The notes: generated by a model from the letters alone, not told the origin. DNA of 64,000 bases from Casuarius casuarius (GCA_003342895.1 PTFA01000011.1:8147081-8211080), one strand, 5' to 3'; counted from the stretch's first letter, positions 47,990 through 59,734 are shown. Numbers and translations: made by a program.

Positions 47990-50500
47990 CTCTGATGCTA
48001 CTCAGGCAGCTAAGCTCAGCACCCATGGGCCAGGTGCTGAACTACCCAGTCCTGCCAAAGTAGCACTAGTTTAAGCAAGTGCAGAAAGAATAATATTAGA
48101 TTCTTAGGGATATTCATTTAACAAAAGTTATGTGCTTCAGGATTTCAGGAGCTAAAGAGATTAAGTGGAGATTCTAAAAAATACAGTACCGAAATTAAAC
48201 CCCTACGTTTTGCCTATGTGCAGCTTTTGCAGCTCTGTGACCTTTCTTAGACTTGGATTTTCGAAATTTGGATGGATATTCTGGGTCTCACTGCCTTCAT
48301 CTGACTAAACTTACTAAATGATGAAGTTAAGATTTTTGTCTGCCTAAGCAGAATTGAGAGTTCATGAACTAATTATCCTATTCTCTAATATTTTAATAAA
48401 ATGTCTTTGTAAATGCATTATTTTTAAAGCCAAGCTATATAGTTAGGTGTACTGAATTTTTCTTATCTTATTCTGAATGGGGTGGGCCTGAATGCTGTGC
48501 CAAAGAAAGTAGCAAATTGATGGTGGCCAGGCTGTACCTGAAGACTATTTCAGCTGCACATTAAAATAATAATAGATCCTTATTCTAAATAAGAATCCAA
48601 GTTGAAAACAGTTTCTGACTCATACCAAGACAAGACTTTCCTTTAGCAGAAAAAGCAAATAGACTTTTAGATACACAAGCCCTTCCTTGTGTTTGAAATA
48701 GAGGAAATCTTCAAAGCTGCATACAAGTTGCAAACAATTACTCCAAGTTGAACTGCATATATTAGCCAGACCATCTGCAAGAAAGGAATCTCCTACCTAC
48801 AGAAAAGAAAGTGGGGTAAAAGAGAAAAAGGTTATCTTTCTGAGAGAAAATCCATACTGTCCGTAACCATCAAATAGTAATTAAACTAGCAGACAAAAGA
48901 AGGGAGATAATCCTGAAACAGAAAGACTACATCAATGAAGCTGGCAGGCAGCTCTGATGTTATCCACTGTAACAAACTTCAGAAAGGTGTTAAGTCTCTC
49001 TTTCACTGCTCTGGTAGTAGTTGTCTATACTCAAATTCTCATTCTAAAGACAAAAAAAATTCAATTTAGGCTGAGGAGCCTTGAGCCTCCTGTTGGACCG
49101 AGCCTAGATGACAAATTATAATAGAAAACAATCAAGACCTTGCCCAGACTAACTTCTACCTCCATGTATCCAGCCATCTTTCCATCCACACAAAAAAAGA
49201 TTGCAATAAATGTCTGATGAACAAAGAATTATTACTTATTGATACTATCGTTATAGCGGTAATAATTAATCATTATGAATTCATTTTTCAACATACAACA
49301 ATATAAATAATATGAGACATCCCTCAAAATACCATATTTTCTTCAGAGGAGAACGCTTGTGATAACACTCAGCCACCTAAAGAGGATTTTTACCTGACTA
49401 GAATACTCTTCTAGGAAAATATCTGCTATGCGCAAAATTGTTGCAAAAAGAAAAAAAAAAAAAACAGACTTGCATTCCTGGCTCTGAAAAATCACCCTAA
49501 CACAGACCTTTGAAAAGTTACAACCTGTGCTAGAAGTTTCTATCTCGAAAGACATTCCCTAGAAACTCCTACATTTCAGGCAACCCCTATTTATCATGAA
49601 ATATCATTAATCTCTGATACACAAATCAAATACGACCAGCCCATGGCTAAAGAAAAAGTGGCCAAAATCTGGCCCACCCACCTGTACAATCCCTCCACAA
49701 GACACCTCCCCCAGCAGAGCAATCAAACTCCTCAGGTGCAACCTGCACACTTTCCAGAACATGTGGTATGTTGTACTTCACTCAGAGCACCAGAGCTGCA
49801 GAAACGGCTTGGGTGAAACTCAACAGCCTTGCAATGACCTCCCAGGGACAGTCAGCAAAGGACACAGGCACCAGAGGAAGAACATTTCTCACCGAACAGA
49901 CAAGTCCCCTCTGACCTCTCCATCCTCCTCTCCAAGGGAGGCTTCCAAAATGCCTTTTAAAAGACGAACTGATTCCCAAATGAACTGGAAACTGAAATTC
50001 ATAACACTAGGGGATACTAATAATTATGTTCCTCAGTAGAGGTACTGGTTTTGTGGAATATTATAATTTCTTTCTTTCCCTCAATTAACCTACAGTGTTC
50101 CACAGTTGATAAACTTACTTTCTCTCTTTCTTGGAAACTAGGAAAAAAGGTAGCAATATGGTTAACACCTTTATATAGAAACAGATACCAATTATCTTTT
50201 ATCCTGTGGTTTGAGTAACCCAGCTAATTAAGTTAGAATAATTGTTTTCAACTAGTATTTAGTTTTAAAGATTACTGTTTCTCTTTCAGACAAGAGGAGC
50301 TTACATCCCTAAAAGCTATTTTCTTCCAAACTGTATTAGCTGCTCTAAGTAAAGATGCTGCCTTTCGCTACAAAACTTGTCTTGCTTATATTTGTAGACC
50401 ATAACAGTTACAATGATACTGTACTATAACAAAGGACTGCAAAAATTTCAGAAACATACCTAATTGACCTGAAGATGTTAAACTTCAAAACACACATAGC
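47990..50500. other. non-coding stretch with minor features
   Basis: A TCAGCACC/GGTGCTGA hairpin lies at 48016-48040 and a 14-nt poly(A) at 49451-49464. The segment 49850-49985 has weak CR1-like words but is not accepted as CR1. No gene is supported. Confidence 0.4.
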
Positions 50501-50830
50501 AGTAAGAGACGGCTGTGAAAGCAATTTTAGACCAAAAAGGAGAAGGAGAGTAAATATAAGCTGGAAGACTCATAAGTACTATGCTTAAAACAGACAACAA
50601 GGAACCAGATAGAAAGGAATGAGAAGGAAAAAGAAAGAAAAATGAACTTTTTTACTTTAGAAAAGACATCTCAGCCAGAAGTAAAATACTCAAATGAAAA
50701 AAAGGAAAGAAGAAAAAGAATAAAAAAGAAATTCTTGCTGTCAGAATGGAAGAAAAATAGATGATAGAATGAAAAAAAGCAGGGATTAGAAGATAAAATT
50801 AGAAAATAGAGAAACTAAAAAAGTACATGA
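50500..50830. repeat. purine-rich low-complexity stretch
   Basis: The plus strand is dominated by A and G, with GAAA, GGAAA and AGAAA words, especially 50617-50830. It lies just downstream, in minus-strand sense, of the exon candidate at 50854-50950, so it would be pyrimidine-rich intron sequence if that strand is transcribed. Confidence 0.7.
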
Positions 50831-50853
50831 TCATAAAAATAAGGTTTACTTAC

Positions 50854-50950
50854 CTTGTTGTAATACTTGTTGTATTGTGTATTTTTGGTAGAAAATTCAA
50901 ATGAAAAACTGTGTACCCTGATGGCTGGAAGTCATTTATGAAATTTTCCT
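50854..50950 (-). other. candidate coding exon, unrecognised
   Basis: On the minus strand an acceptor (TTTAAATCTCTGTGATCCCAG, AG at 50952-50951) and a strong donor (AACAAG|GTAAGT, GT at 50853-50852) bound 97 nt. One frame is open throughout (begins ENFINDFQPSGYTVF after two bases); a shorter version from an alternative acceptor at 50925-50926 is open in two frames. Genomic stops lie just outside both ends, so an ATG-based search misses it. No family is recognised. Confidence 0.25.
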
Positions 50951-50954
50951 CTGG

Positions 50955-52690
50955 GATCACAGAGATTTAAAGTCTTATGGTGCGATACAAGAAAATTCTA
51001 GGATTGTTGTTTCCTGCAAATAAGCAGGTCCCCTCAAAACATTCACCAGCAATATTTCCACTTGCTAAGATTACTTTCTCTGTTGCTGTCATTGCTTTTT
51101 CCAAATCATTACATATATCAGTAATGTTGTCAGTGACAGTTCTGCAGTGTTAAAAGAAAAATTCTCAGGGCAGTATTTTTCCAAGCAGGACCGATTTAGG
51201 CTAAATGAAGACAGTTATGCTCCCCTCTCTCAGACCACTACTCCCATTAAGATCTCATTAGTCAGCCAATTGCCTCATCCTGCTTAAGATATTAAAGAAA
51301 TGAGTGGGTCATAAAATTCTCATAACCATCCATTTGTATCAACATATCTTTGCAGTAGTATGCCTCGTACCCTCTGATGAATAACAGCTCATATTTTACT
51401 GGGTACATTGTTGAGAACTCCATTACAACAAGGTCATTTTGGTTTGAAATTCTAACTTTGGTGTCTATCAAACAGGACTGTATTTTGGATAGCTATCTGT
51501 ATCCAAGGAAATGAGAGGACAGGAGGAAAATGTCTCTTTAAACTCCAGCAATCTATCGCTATGATCCATTTATGCATAAAGAGGGCCCAGTCTAGATTCC
51601 TCTGTAATACCCACTATAAATACATAGTCTTAAAGGACTGACCTAAGCCCCAAAACTCTCATAATTCACAAGTAAGTCTAGCATATTTTTTATTTCTCCT
51701 TCCCCTGTTTATTTTTCTTTATTTCAGGAAAACCTTAGGTTTTCCAGCCAAGAGTTCTACTTCAAAGATCATACAATACCTCTCTGTAAGACCTTGAGTG
51801 CTTTTCTTTTTTTATGTAGGTGTGTATGTCTAATGATTCATACTCTAGATGAACAATGACACGTTGAAAAGGGCTGAGTTTTCTCTATATCGGAGAAAAC
51901 CGCCAATGCACATTAGCTCTCTCCCTGCAATTTAAGCAGAGCGCAAATTCATCCACTCTAACAGCCTGACCTTAGCACTAATCTACTCCAGATGCTTCAG
52001 AGAAAGGAACAAGGGAGTCATAACACATATGCACAGTGGATTAGTAGCACTATGAGAAAGGTAAAGTAGAGGTGGAACAAAAAAATAAACAGTAAGATGA
52101 GTCGCATAGAGAAAAGTTAAAAAAATTTAAAACACATAAAAATGGAGATGGAGCAACTTATAAAGTGAAGGTAAGTACGCTGAAATCCTCATCCCTTTTT
52201 GGAACTCAAAGGTCATTTCTGGAAGTTTTTTTCCATACCTGTGTGCAAGTCCTTCAGAAACACAACTTGCCACAGAAATACGAACTGCAACGTAAACAAG
52301 AAACTTTTAAGGTTGCTTTTTATGAAGCCTAGAAATAAAACAGGACTATTACTGATGTTTCTGTTTTAAAATTATTGAAAGGTATTCAGATCCTATGTAA
52401 ATAAACTAGGTAGATTAAAATGGGAAAGAAAAACTGTAGTTTGCATGAGGAAAACATTCTAGATGTCAAAAATAATAGAACAGGTTTTTTGCATAAAAAA
52501 GGATGCTAAGCAAAGTCAGACCTTTAGGACTATTTTAAATAAGGAGTTTGCTGTTTGGATTTTTTTTCCCCCTGTATAAAGCAAGGTCAGCATCACAACT
52601 GTGATAAGCCTCCAGGACAAAAATATTTGAAGAACTATTCTTTAACTGTCTGAAAGTGTCACTAACATGTCACGGCTTAGCAGCAAAGGG
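50955..52690. other. AT-rich non-coding stretch, nothing recognised
   Basis: No gene or classifiable repeat is visible. A GAAG|GTAAGT donor-like site near 52170 on the plus strand has no usable acceptor upstream. Confidence 0.4.
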
Positions 52691-52693
52691 CAT

Positions 52694-52714
52694 TAACACC
52701 TTTGGAAGGTGTTA
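52694..52714. repeat. perfect 9-bp hairpin with TGG loop
   Basis: TAACACCTT and AAGGTGTTA pair exactly. It sits in a word-rich segment (about 52600-52740) that lacks simple repeats. Confidence 0.75.
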
Positions 52715-52719
52715 GCACA

Positions 52720-53755
52720 TGCTTCAAGAGCTTCCCAGTCACCTGCTGTCCAGCAGGGCAAGAGCCTCCAAAGCAGAAATAAACTCAGCTATCCTACAAA
52801 ATAAGGCAGAAATATTCACCTTCCAGGAAGATCGTGCATACTGCAAACTTCTTCAGGGTTTATTATTTTTATTTTTTTAAAAAAGTAATTGCATATTCTT
52901 AACTTTGATATTTCCAAATTTAACTTGAAGGCCCTAATTTTCTCTCTTCCACTAGTTTAACTTCTAATTAAGTAGGATTTAAAATTATCCTTTAACAATA
53001 GACATTACAAAAGCTGAGAGCTTTGCAGAGTTAACGAAACTTGATGAATTTCAGCAGATGTAGGCTAGATTTTTCTGTTAAGATTCTGTTATGTATCTAA
53101 AGTTGTTTGCACAGCCTCAGCAAATAAGTTTCAGTTTATCCTTATTCTTTTGCTCAAACTGAACTTTTTTGTGATCAATAGCAATTTAAATGTCATCTTT
53201 CCAAGAATAAAAAGCCAAGCTTGCCTGTCTGTTTATTTCATGAGCTAACTGATTTTCAGCCTGGATCTAGAAAGCAATCACATTTGTTCTTTCAGACTTA
53301 AGAGTAACACAAAGAAGAGAGAGAGAGTGCATGGAAGAGAGCAAGTAGGAGAGAAGGGGAGAAACTCTGAATATTAACTGTGAATCAATTCAAGCAGAGC
53401 AAGTCAAACCTGATGAACATTTGATGTCAACCGGTTTAGACATGATTTATAATTTAATCCCCCTACAAAATTAAATCTTAATGAAAGATACTACCAACAG
53501 ATAAATAAAGTTCACTGTGTTAAGCAGTCTCTATGACAATTGTTTTTTATTGATGGCAAAACAATAGTTTTATTGTTGAAAGGCAAAAGAAGGAGCAAAG
53601 CACCTGTGAGGGACAAATATCTTAGAGAATACTACATTTCTCTTACTAGGATCCTTTTCATAAAGCACCTGTAAAAGACAGTACTGTTCATAGTAATGTT
53701 AGAATTAACATTGTAATGGGAACTGTGTCTCAGAATTGTATTGTATTTCTGATAG
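52720..53755. other. AT-rich non-coding stretch
   Basis: Contains a short (GA)n at about 53314-53327 and otherwise nothing recognised. Confidence 0.4.
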
Positions 53756-53759
53756 CACT

Positions 53760-53940
53760 GTGAGCTACTGAATAGAGGTCAGGGTCTCATAAATGTAAGG
53801 TTTACCCCTGGCTCTGCCATTGATGAACTCAGAAAAATCATCTAATCACCCTTCACTTTAGTTTCCCAGTGGCAGAAAATAATAACCTTTCTATAATGTT
53901 TTTGAGACTACTGATAAAAGTTAGTTATTATTAATGAGTA
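53760..53940 (+). repeat. MIR-like SINE remnant
   Basis: CCCTGGCTCTGCCATTGATG, then AAAATCATCTAATCACCCTT, then CACTTTAGTTTCCCAGTGGC, then AGAAAATAATAACC follow the MIR order of CTGGCTCTGCCACTGAC, AAGTCACTTAACCTC, CTCAGTTTCCTCATCTG and TAAAATGGGGATAATAA. Among the longest and clearest MIR-type copies in the window. Confidence 0.8.
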
Positions 53941-54042
53941 TTACACACACAAAAATGACAATAGTTTTATTAAATGAACTAGACAAGTATAATTTTTCTT
54001 CTTTTCAAATTCCTTGCGCTTGCTGTTCCTTACTACTCCCAG

Positions 54043-54174
54043 TTCAACAGATGGAGCCACTTTTGTTTCTGAGCTGCTTGAAGCGTACAGGCAACAGAGC
54101 ACCCACAAGCAGAAGCCAAGGCAGACCTAGGAGTCTCAGAAATGCTCCAAAAACGTCAATGAACCCAAGCAAAG
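54043..54174 (+). other. candidate exon behind a long pyrimidine tract
   Basis: About 45 nt of C/T-rich sequence ending TTACTACTCCCAG (AG at 54041-54042) makes a strong acceptor. A moderate donor, CAAAG|GTGTAA, gives a 132-nt internal exon open in the frame of the 53934-54335 open frame (basic, R/S/P-rich). Alternatively, a second frame reads STDGATFVSELLEAYRQQ and on to a TAG after 28 codons, which would suit a terminal exon. Neither product is recognised. GC content is above the flanks. A minus-strand exon candidate lies just downstream; at most one strand is likely real. Confidence 0.25.
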
Positions 54175-54284
54175 GTGTAACGTATGGACTCAGCACAGCT
54201 ATTTCATGGACTCCCAAGTCAAGAGGTCCACGCAGCCGTGGTACCAGCCTCAAGGTCCCCAGGAGCCCACAGTGGCCAGCTCAC

Positions 54285-54367
54285 CTCGAAGGCGCACAGC
54301 AAGCCACCAGACAACACCCAGTGCTGGCAGCCTGACATTCGGACCTCCTGGCCTTACCAAGAGCATG
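54285..54367 (-). other. candidate exon on the opposite strand of the GC pocket
   Basis: On the minus strand TCTCTGAATTAGTTTTCAG (AG at 54369-54368) is a strong acceptor and TCGAG|GTGAGC (GT at 54284-54283) a strong donor. Two frames are open through the 83 nt, one containing an ATG at its second base. That ATG frame ends one base into a codon, which is phase-compatible with the minus candidate at 50854-50950 (starts two bases before a codon boundary). Compatibility alone has a one in three chance. Not recognised. Confidence 0.2.
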
Positions 54368-54799
54368 CTGAAAACTAATTCAGAGAGACCCTGTTGACCT
54401 CCTTGTCAGCCACCGACCTGAGTTTTTGTACATAAGCACATTCACATCATGGCCACATGTTTTTCCACCCCTCTAGGCTGGAGCACCAAGGAGAAGAGAC
54501 CACACGTCTCTTCTTCTTACCCTCACCCCCACGTCTCACCTCCTTGCAATGTTTGACTCAAACAGATCGGGAAACTGAATATCACATGCAACATCTTTGT
54601 GTCAGTATGTATACACACATATACGCACACCACAAAACATGACGCTTGGCAATTCTGCTCTACATTTATATCGCATCTTCCACTCGCACACCTCCAAGTG
54701 TCATGCAAACGTTAGAGAGCAGCTACCACAGCAATGGATGTACTATATGAATAATGCTGGTTCATATTGGCATTGAAGCTGATGTAACAGGCAGAATGC

Positions 54800-54925
54800 T
54801 TTCTTAAAAGCATATTTTCCACTGTTTTACAAACAGGGAAACAGAGTCACAAAGAGATAATTATCCTTATCCAAATCTCACAGGGTAAAACATGCAAATT
54901 GTTTAAGTTTAAATCTCCTATTTTT
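54800..54925 (-). repeat. MIR-like SINE remnant
   Basis: TGTTTTACAAACAGGGAAAC, AGAGTCACAAAGAGATAATT and CCAAATCTCACAGG follow the reverse-complement MIR order of TTTTACAGATGAGGAAACTG, AGGCACAGAGAGGTTAAGT and CCAAGGTCACACAG. Opposite in orientation to the copy about 1 kb upstream. Confidence 0.75.
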
Positions 54926-55090
54926 GCACGTCTTTTGGATGGTTTGTCACACAGTGCTATATCTTTTTCTGTATCAAATTTATGAGCCACACTAAAATAA
55001 TTTTTTACACATTAGTTAGAGAATCTTAAGTTATAACTGCAGTTGCTGCACATACATTTGGTGATTCATTAGGGACTCTATTAAAACTTA

Positions 55091-55126
55091 AAAGCAGCCT
55101 AAAACTCTAAAGCAGCCTAAATACTT
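55091..55126. repeat. 18-bp tandem duplication
   Basis: AAAGCAGCCTAAAACTCT is followed directly by AAAGCAGCCTAAATACTT, identical over the first 13 bases. Confidence 0.75.
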
Positions 55127-55224
55127 CTAAAATGATCTCTTTTTCCCCCCTCTCTCCTTCCTACATCGTTCCATATTCATATGGAATAAAAATAAATAAA
55201 AACCTCAGAGGTTAGGTTTGGGGC

Positions 55225-55238
55225 TTTTTTTTTTTTTT
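55225..55238. repeat. poly(T), 14 nt, followed by CCCCAG
   Basis: The T run followed by CCCCAG mimics a strong splice acceptor (AG at 55242-55243), but no donor or recognisable frame follows. One downstream frame is open for about 41 AT-rich codons. Confidence 0.85.
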
Positions 55239-55244
55239 CCCCAG

Positions 55245-57440
55245 GGCACAGATTATCTTTTCTTCTTTGCATACTTATCATAATTGGATAACAATCAGCA
55301 CATCTAGAAGCTACATAAGCATAAAAATTTATAGTAATAATGATGATATTTTAAATATGAGAAAATGCTAATCAATAAGTAAGAGGTTGGGCTACAACTA
55401 AACATATGTTTAAATTCTCATTCAATTCTGAATATTTAATAATCAACATGCTATTTTTACTAGTATTTCTCAACTACTACTGCTGCAAAAAACAATTGTA
55501 CCTGACTGCAATTTTTTAATGTATTTACAAAGTACAGATATTAAAAAGTGCTACAATAAAGTAACACAGTAAAAAACACTTACAGATAATAACTACAGTT
55601 AGACTATCTGATTTGCATGTGGTCCAAAGAAAGAAACTAAGTGTCTAAGTATTTTTTGGCTACTACTGAATCTGTGTTTTAATACATTTTGAAAATAACA
55701 TCTCCTGAAAAAAAATTTAATAGGTTTCACAAAGAATGGTAGAATTTACAAAGCTGCAAAAAGATGACTATTCTATCAACAATTAATGTTATTAATAGGT
55801 TCTCAATTTAAAAAAAAAAAACATAACAAATATCTTCAAGTTTCTATGAAACAGAGATAAATCCTTGATAAGAGCTGATAAAAGTTTTCTCCAGAATACC
55901 ACTATGAAAAAAATATGTAGTGTCCACATTTAGAGTTTATATCAAACTCTAAAATACTACAGAGATTTGCTGATCACTCTACTAGATTACAATTTTATTT
56001 TAAATTGGTGAAAGCTAAACAATATTGCAAATATTTACATGCAGGTCAAAGTCCCTTTATAACAATTGCCTGACACACCATCCAAATTCACAACATCGTC
56101 TCACTGAAAATTTGGTAAAAATGATTTCTTGAGGGAATTTATGAAGGTAACATTATTCAAGCCCTACCCAGTACACAAGCCGACAGTCTGTCCACAATAG
56201 ATTACATGATGCGTTAGAGCTGCACTGGCCAGAAGCTCTATTCGCTGGGGCTAATTTTTCAGCCCCAAAGCAGTTTATCTCAAAGAAAAGTGCTTAGCTG
56301 AGGGATTTTATACCACAGTTACAATTTATTTGAGTGTAAGTTCAGGATGTTTCATTTCTCTGTTTCATCGTTCATTTCTACTAGGTCCCCTGCGCTCACC
56401 CTGACACTGGTGTAGCTGAACGGTGATCTGGAGCAAGCAATGGACATACAAGCTAGAGCTAGAGAGTTGGAGCCAACAGCTTTACTGAGGAAGAAGGTTA
56501 GTTCAATCCCCTTGAATTTAAACACTGAGAAATGCAATGGTATGTCTTTTTGCAATTTCTTCATGACTGTAAGAGACAAAACATACGCAAAATTAATTCC
56601 AAAGACAGTTGCAGAACTGAGTTTTAAACCTATGTAGTTCATTAGAACTAGTTGGAAGGCTATCATAAAATAAAATGCATATGACCTAATAGGTACCTAA
56701 AAAAGTACTATGATCCATACTAAGGCTTTTCTTTGAGATTATTACTATTATTTAATTCTTTATATGGAAAAACATTAGCCAGACTAAAATTAGCCTGAAT
56801 CCCAAGCACATGGTTACCTATCATGTATAACGTTATACTTTTAGTTTTCCTGACAGTATCATTCTAAAGACAAAACTCAGCCTTTGGAAAAAAAAAAAAG
56901 AAAAATTAAAAGGAATTTGGCAACACCTCCAATTTCTTAACTTTGAAACTCTACAATTGCTAAAATTGACACAACTTTCTTCAGGCTAAACAGCATTGGT
57001 GAGTCAAGACACAAACAAATATTGATACTTCAGTGTAAATGGGGAAAAAAACACAAAAATCTCCTTAAAACAATAGAGAACCTAATAATCATCATAATGG
57101 CAGCAACGCTCTATACAACTCGATCTCCATTTAATTCCTTAGAAGTGATAGCCCTGGATGGTTTGCTATTTTTTTCTTTCCCTCCCTCTCTCTCTGATGA
57201 ATACAATTGATATACTTAATGCAAGCATTGAGGGCACGAATATGTAGACACTTGCCAGAAAAATGAGGTGTCCCTGTTAAACACGTTACACACTTGTTCA
57301 AAAATTTGGAGACACGGAAGTGATATACTTAAGAACGAAGTTAATAGTAAAGACTTATGATTTGTTCCAGCTCACCAAGCACAAGACTACTCTTATTGAT
57401 TCACTAGAATGATAGTTTCTATGAGCTCATTGATAGTAAA
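55245..57440. other. AT-rich non-coding stretch
   Basis: No gene is supported. A TGGGGCT/AGCCCCA hairpin lies at 56246-56267. A GC-normal patch at 56352-56666 carries overlapping frames on both strands with no recognisable features. Confidence 0.4.
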
Positions 57441-57459
57441 ACATCTGCTGCCACAACAC

Positions 57460-57540
57460 CGGGAATTAGCTCTACTTCACAAAATGGAAAACTGATATAA
57501 CAGGCAGTAACATGGCAACTTTCAAAAGAATGAATTACAC
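57460..57540 (-). repeat. possible MIR-like remnant
   Basis: CTTCACAAAATGGAAAACTG followed by GCAGTAACATGGCAAC and ATTACACAGTAAGAAG weakly tracks reverse MIR (TTTACAGATGGGAAACTG, GTTAAGTGACTTGCCC, GTCACACAGCTAGTAAG). Too divergent to be sure. Confidence 0.3.
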
Positions 57541-57728
57541 AGTAAGAAGGGAGTTCCATACATTTGATAGGAGCTACTGTTTTTTATAACCCTGTGATGA
57601 GCAGACAGTGAAACTATACTGCTGTACAAAAAAAGTTTTGATCATAATGAAATGGCATTAGAAATTTGTAACACTGTACTCCGATAAATTTTTCCAAAAT
57701 ATATATTGGCTTTGATAAATTCTTTCTG

Positions 57729-57746
57729 AAAATAAATAAATAAAAT
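57729..57746. repeat. (AAAT)n microsatellite
   Basis: AAATAAATAAATAAAAT, about four units. Confidence 0.8.
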
Positions 57747-58039
57747 CACCTGTGACTTTCTGTGAATAGCTTGTTTCAGTTTTCACACTCTCCAAGTTTT
57801 CAATACCACATTATACCATTGTAATAAGCGAAAAATATTTGCCCGTAGTGGAATGGGTATAGCTTTCTGTTGTTCTTATCTCTGCCTTCTCTTTTTCATT
57901 TGTAATGGATTTTATTTTCCTTCATAGTTTAACTTCTAAGATACAGATAAACCCTCTCTAATAAATCTACTAGTTTTTCTGAAGTATTATTTTAAAATTT
58001 CTCATCTCAAAGTAGACAGCATGTTTTTCATTCCTTTAA

Positions 58040-58420
58040 ATAGGCTTATGTTGGCAATAAAATCAAGAAGGAGAAACCTAAATGGTGGTGTAATGCCCAA
58101 GGGGATAACAAGTTCAGTGGTGAAACAATAAAATTTCTTTGCTTTGCAAGTCTGAGATTAAAGGCTTGTGTTTTTTTGTACAATAGCCATGAGTAATCCT
58201 GACAAGTAACATTTTTCATTGCATGAGATTCTTCTCACACACCTCTCATTTCTTTAAGATAATTCAGGCGATCAGCAAGGCAAAGACAACAGATCACATT
58301 GTTCTTGGTGTTAAGTAGATAATCAATAGTGCAAGGCAATAAAATTAAATGTTTTGAGCTTTATTAAACTTTGGAGACTGCTGGTGAGTAACTAGAAAAT
58401 AAAACAATATTAAAAGTCGA
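58040..58420. promoter_or_regulatory. enhancer-like block with repeated CAATAAAA words
   Basis: CAATAAAA occurs at 58055-58062, 58126-58133 and 58338-58345, with SOX-like ACAAT/ATTGTT words (AACAATAAAA, ACATTGTTC), GATTAAAG and GATAATC nearby. CAATAAAA matches the Hox/Cdx-type core. The block lacks simple repeats. Candidate conserved non-coding element only. Confidence 0.25.
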
Positions 58421-58429
58421 TTAGCATAA

Positions 58430-59445
58430 CCATTATAGCAAAATATTTGCTTTGCATCCCACTACAATAATGAATTATAAAACAAAATAAGTGAGCCTCA
58501 AAGCTCATTGTTACAGTTATGTGAATATTATATATCCATTTAACAATAATAGGAATAAAAATTTGTAATGCAAATGCAGGCTGTGGCAATCTACATGAAA
58601 ATCCAATATAAGCACGGTCATATCAGGGAACTGAAGAAAACTAAATCCAACTCATTATGTCGCTTTGTTCCAGCTCTTCTTTTACATTCTAGAAATTTGT
58701 AGGCGATTAGAATGCAGTACGGGCTACATGCTCATGACCCACACAAGGCGTTAAGGTATATGAATAGCCCATTAACTTCTATTCACTGAAATGGTGCTCT
58801 CAAGTAAACTATGTGATTAAGTATTTTGATGGGTTTAACCAAAATGTTTAATATTGCAGGCTTGAGTCCCAAAGCCTGCAGATCTCAGAAAGCTAACAGC
58901 TACATTTCAGATAACTTTCTTATTGCTAACTGATTATTGAAAACATAAAACCACTGAAGTAAGCAAATCATACCATGTTTTACATTAAGCTTCAGTCTGA
59001 ATTGAATCAGCTGGTGTACATTTTTATGAACAAAAACTACAGCCAAAAAAGGTTCTGCTGTATATACTTAAAAGTTTTACACAACTACATATTAAAGCTT
59101 TTTATAACTAGCAGCTTTAGCAAGTTTATTTCTACTGTCTGTAAGCTCACCAACTGAAGCCTGAGTGACAAAGATTAATCTGTTTTAGTCAAGATTAAAG
59201 GTAAAGTCATTTCACCAAATATGCTTCTGTATCTTCTTTGTGAATCTAGCTTTTCAAAGCGTCTGGCTTTTCAAGAGATACTTTTATTCACAGCCAGATA
59301 CTGTGCAATGCTACATAAATAATAATACCTAAAATCCGCATCAAAAGTAACTGTAGAGGTCTTGGGGGAGCTCTCATGGGATGTTGAGCCTAGAGAATGA
59401 TACACCTTAGCTATGATCCAGCTTGCTTCACAGTAGCTCTGTTAC
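58430..59445. other. AT-rich non-coding stretch, nothing recognised
   Basis: No gene or classifiable repeat is visible. Confidence 0.4.
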
Positions 59446-59449
59446 AGCA

Positions 59450-59520
59450 ACAGCTTCAGAGCAAGTGTCACTGCTGTAAAGTGGGGAACAATATTAACCT
59501 CCTCTCTGAAAACTTAAGTT
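59450..59520 (+). repeat. probable MIR-like remnant
   Basis: ACTGCTGTAAAGTGGGGAAC then AATATTAACCTCCTCTCTGA matches the MIR 3' core CATCTGTAAAATGGGGATAATAATA...CTACCTC. Only this core is clear. Confidence 0.5.
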
Positions 59521-59669
59521 GAAAAAAAAATTTCTAGGTCCATTAAGCATCTCTTTTACAGAATAAACCTGAAGTTTCAGATAACAACTAGCACAAAGAA
59601 AATATTCCTTCCAAGGATTTGAGAACTGACATGAATGCAGCCAAATGGGTTTTAGTGCAGTTCCACCAG

Positions 59670-59730
59670 GCAATGGAAGCTTCAGCATTGACCACAATGG
59701 TTTCAGGTTAGGCATCAAAATGGGACATCT
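59670..59730 (+). repeat. possible ancient sauropsid repeat fragment
   Basis: CAGCATTGACCACAATGGTT followed by TCAGGTTAGGCATC resembles the 'CATTGACTTCAATGGGAGCAGGATTAGGC' tract I recall in sauropsid repeats. By eye; family unnamed. Confidence 0.35.
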
Positions 59731-59734
59731 GCTT

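Noticed and set aside
49850..49985. CR1-like words (GGAAGAACATTTCTCACCG, later GGAGGCTTCCAAAATGCC)
   Set aside because: They echo internal CR1 sequence but the spacing needs gaps and the intervening sequence does not match; too weak without a database alignment.
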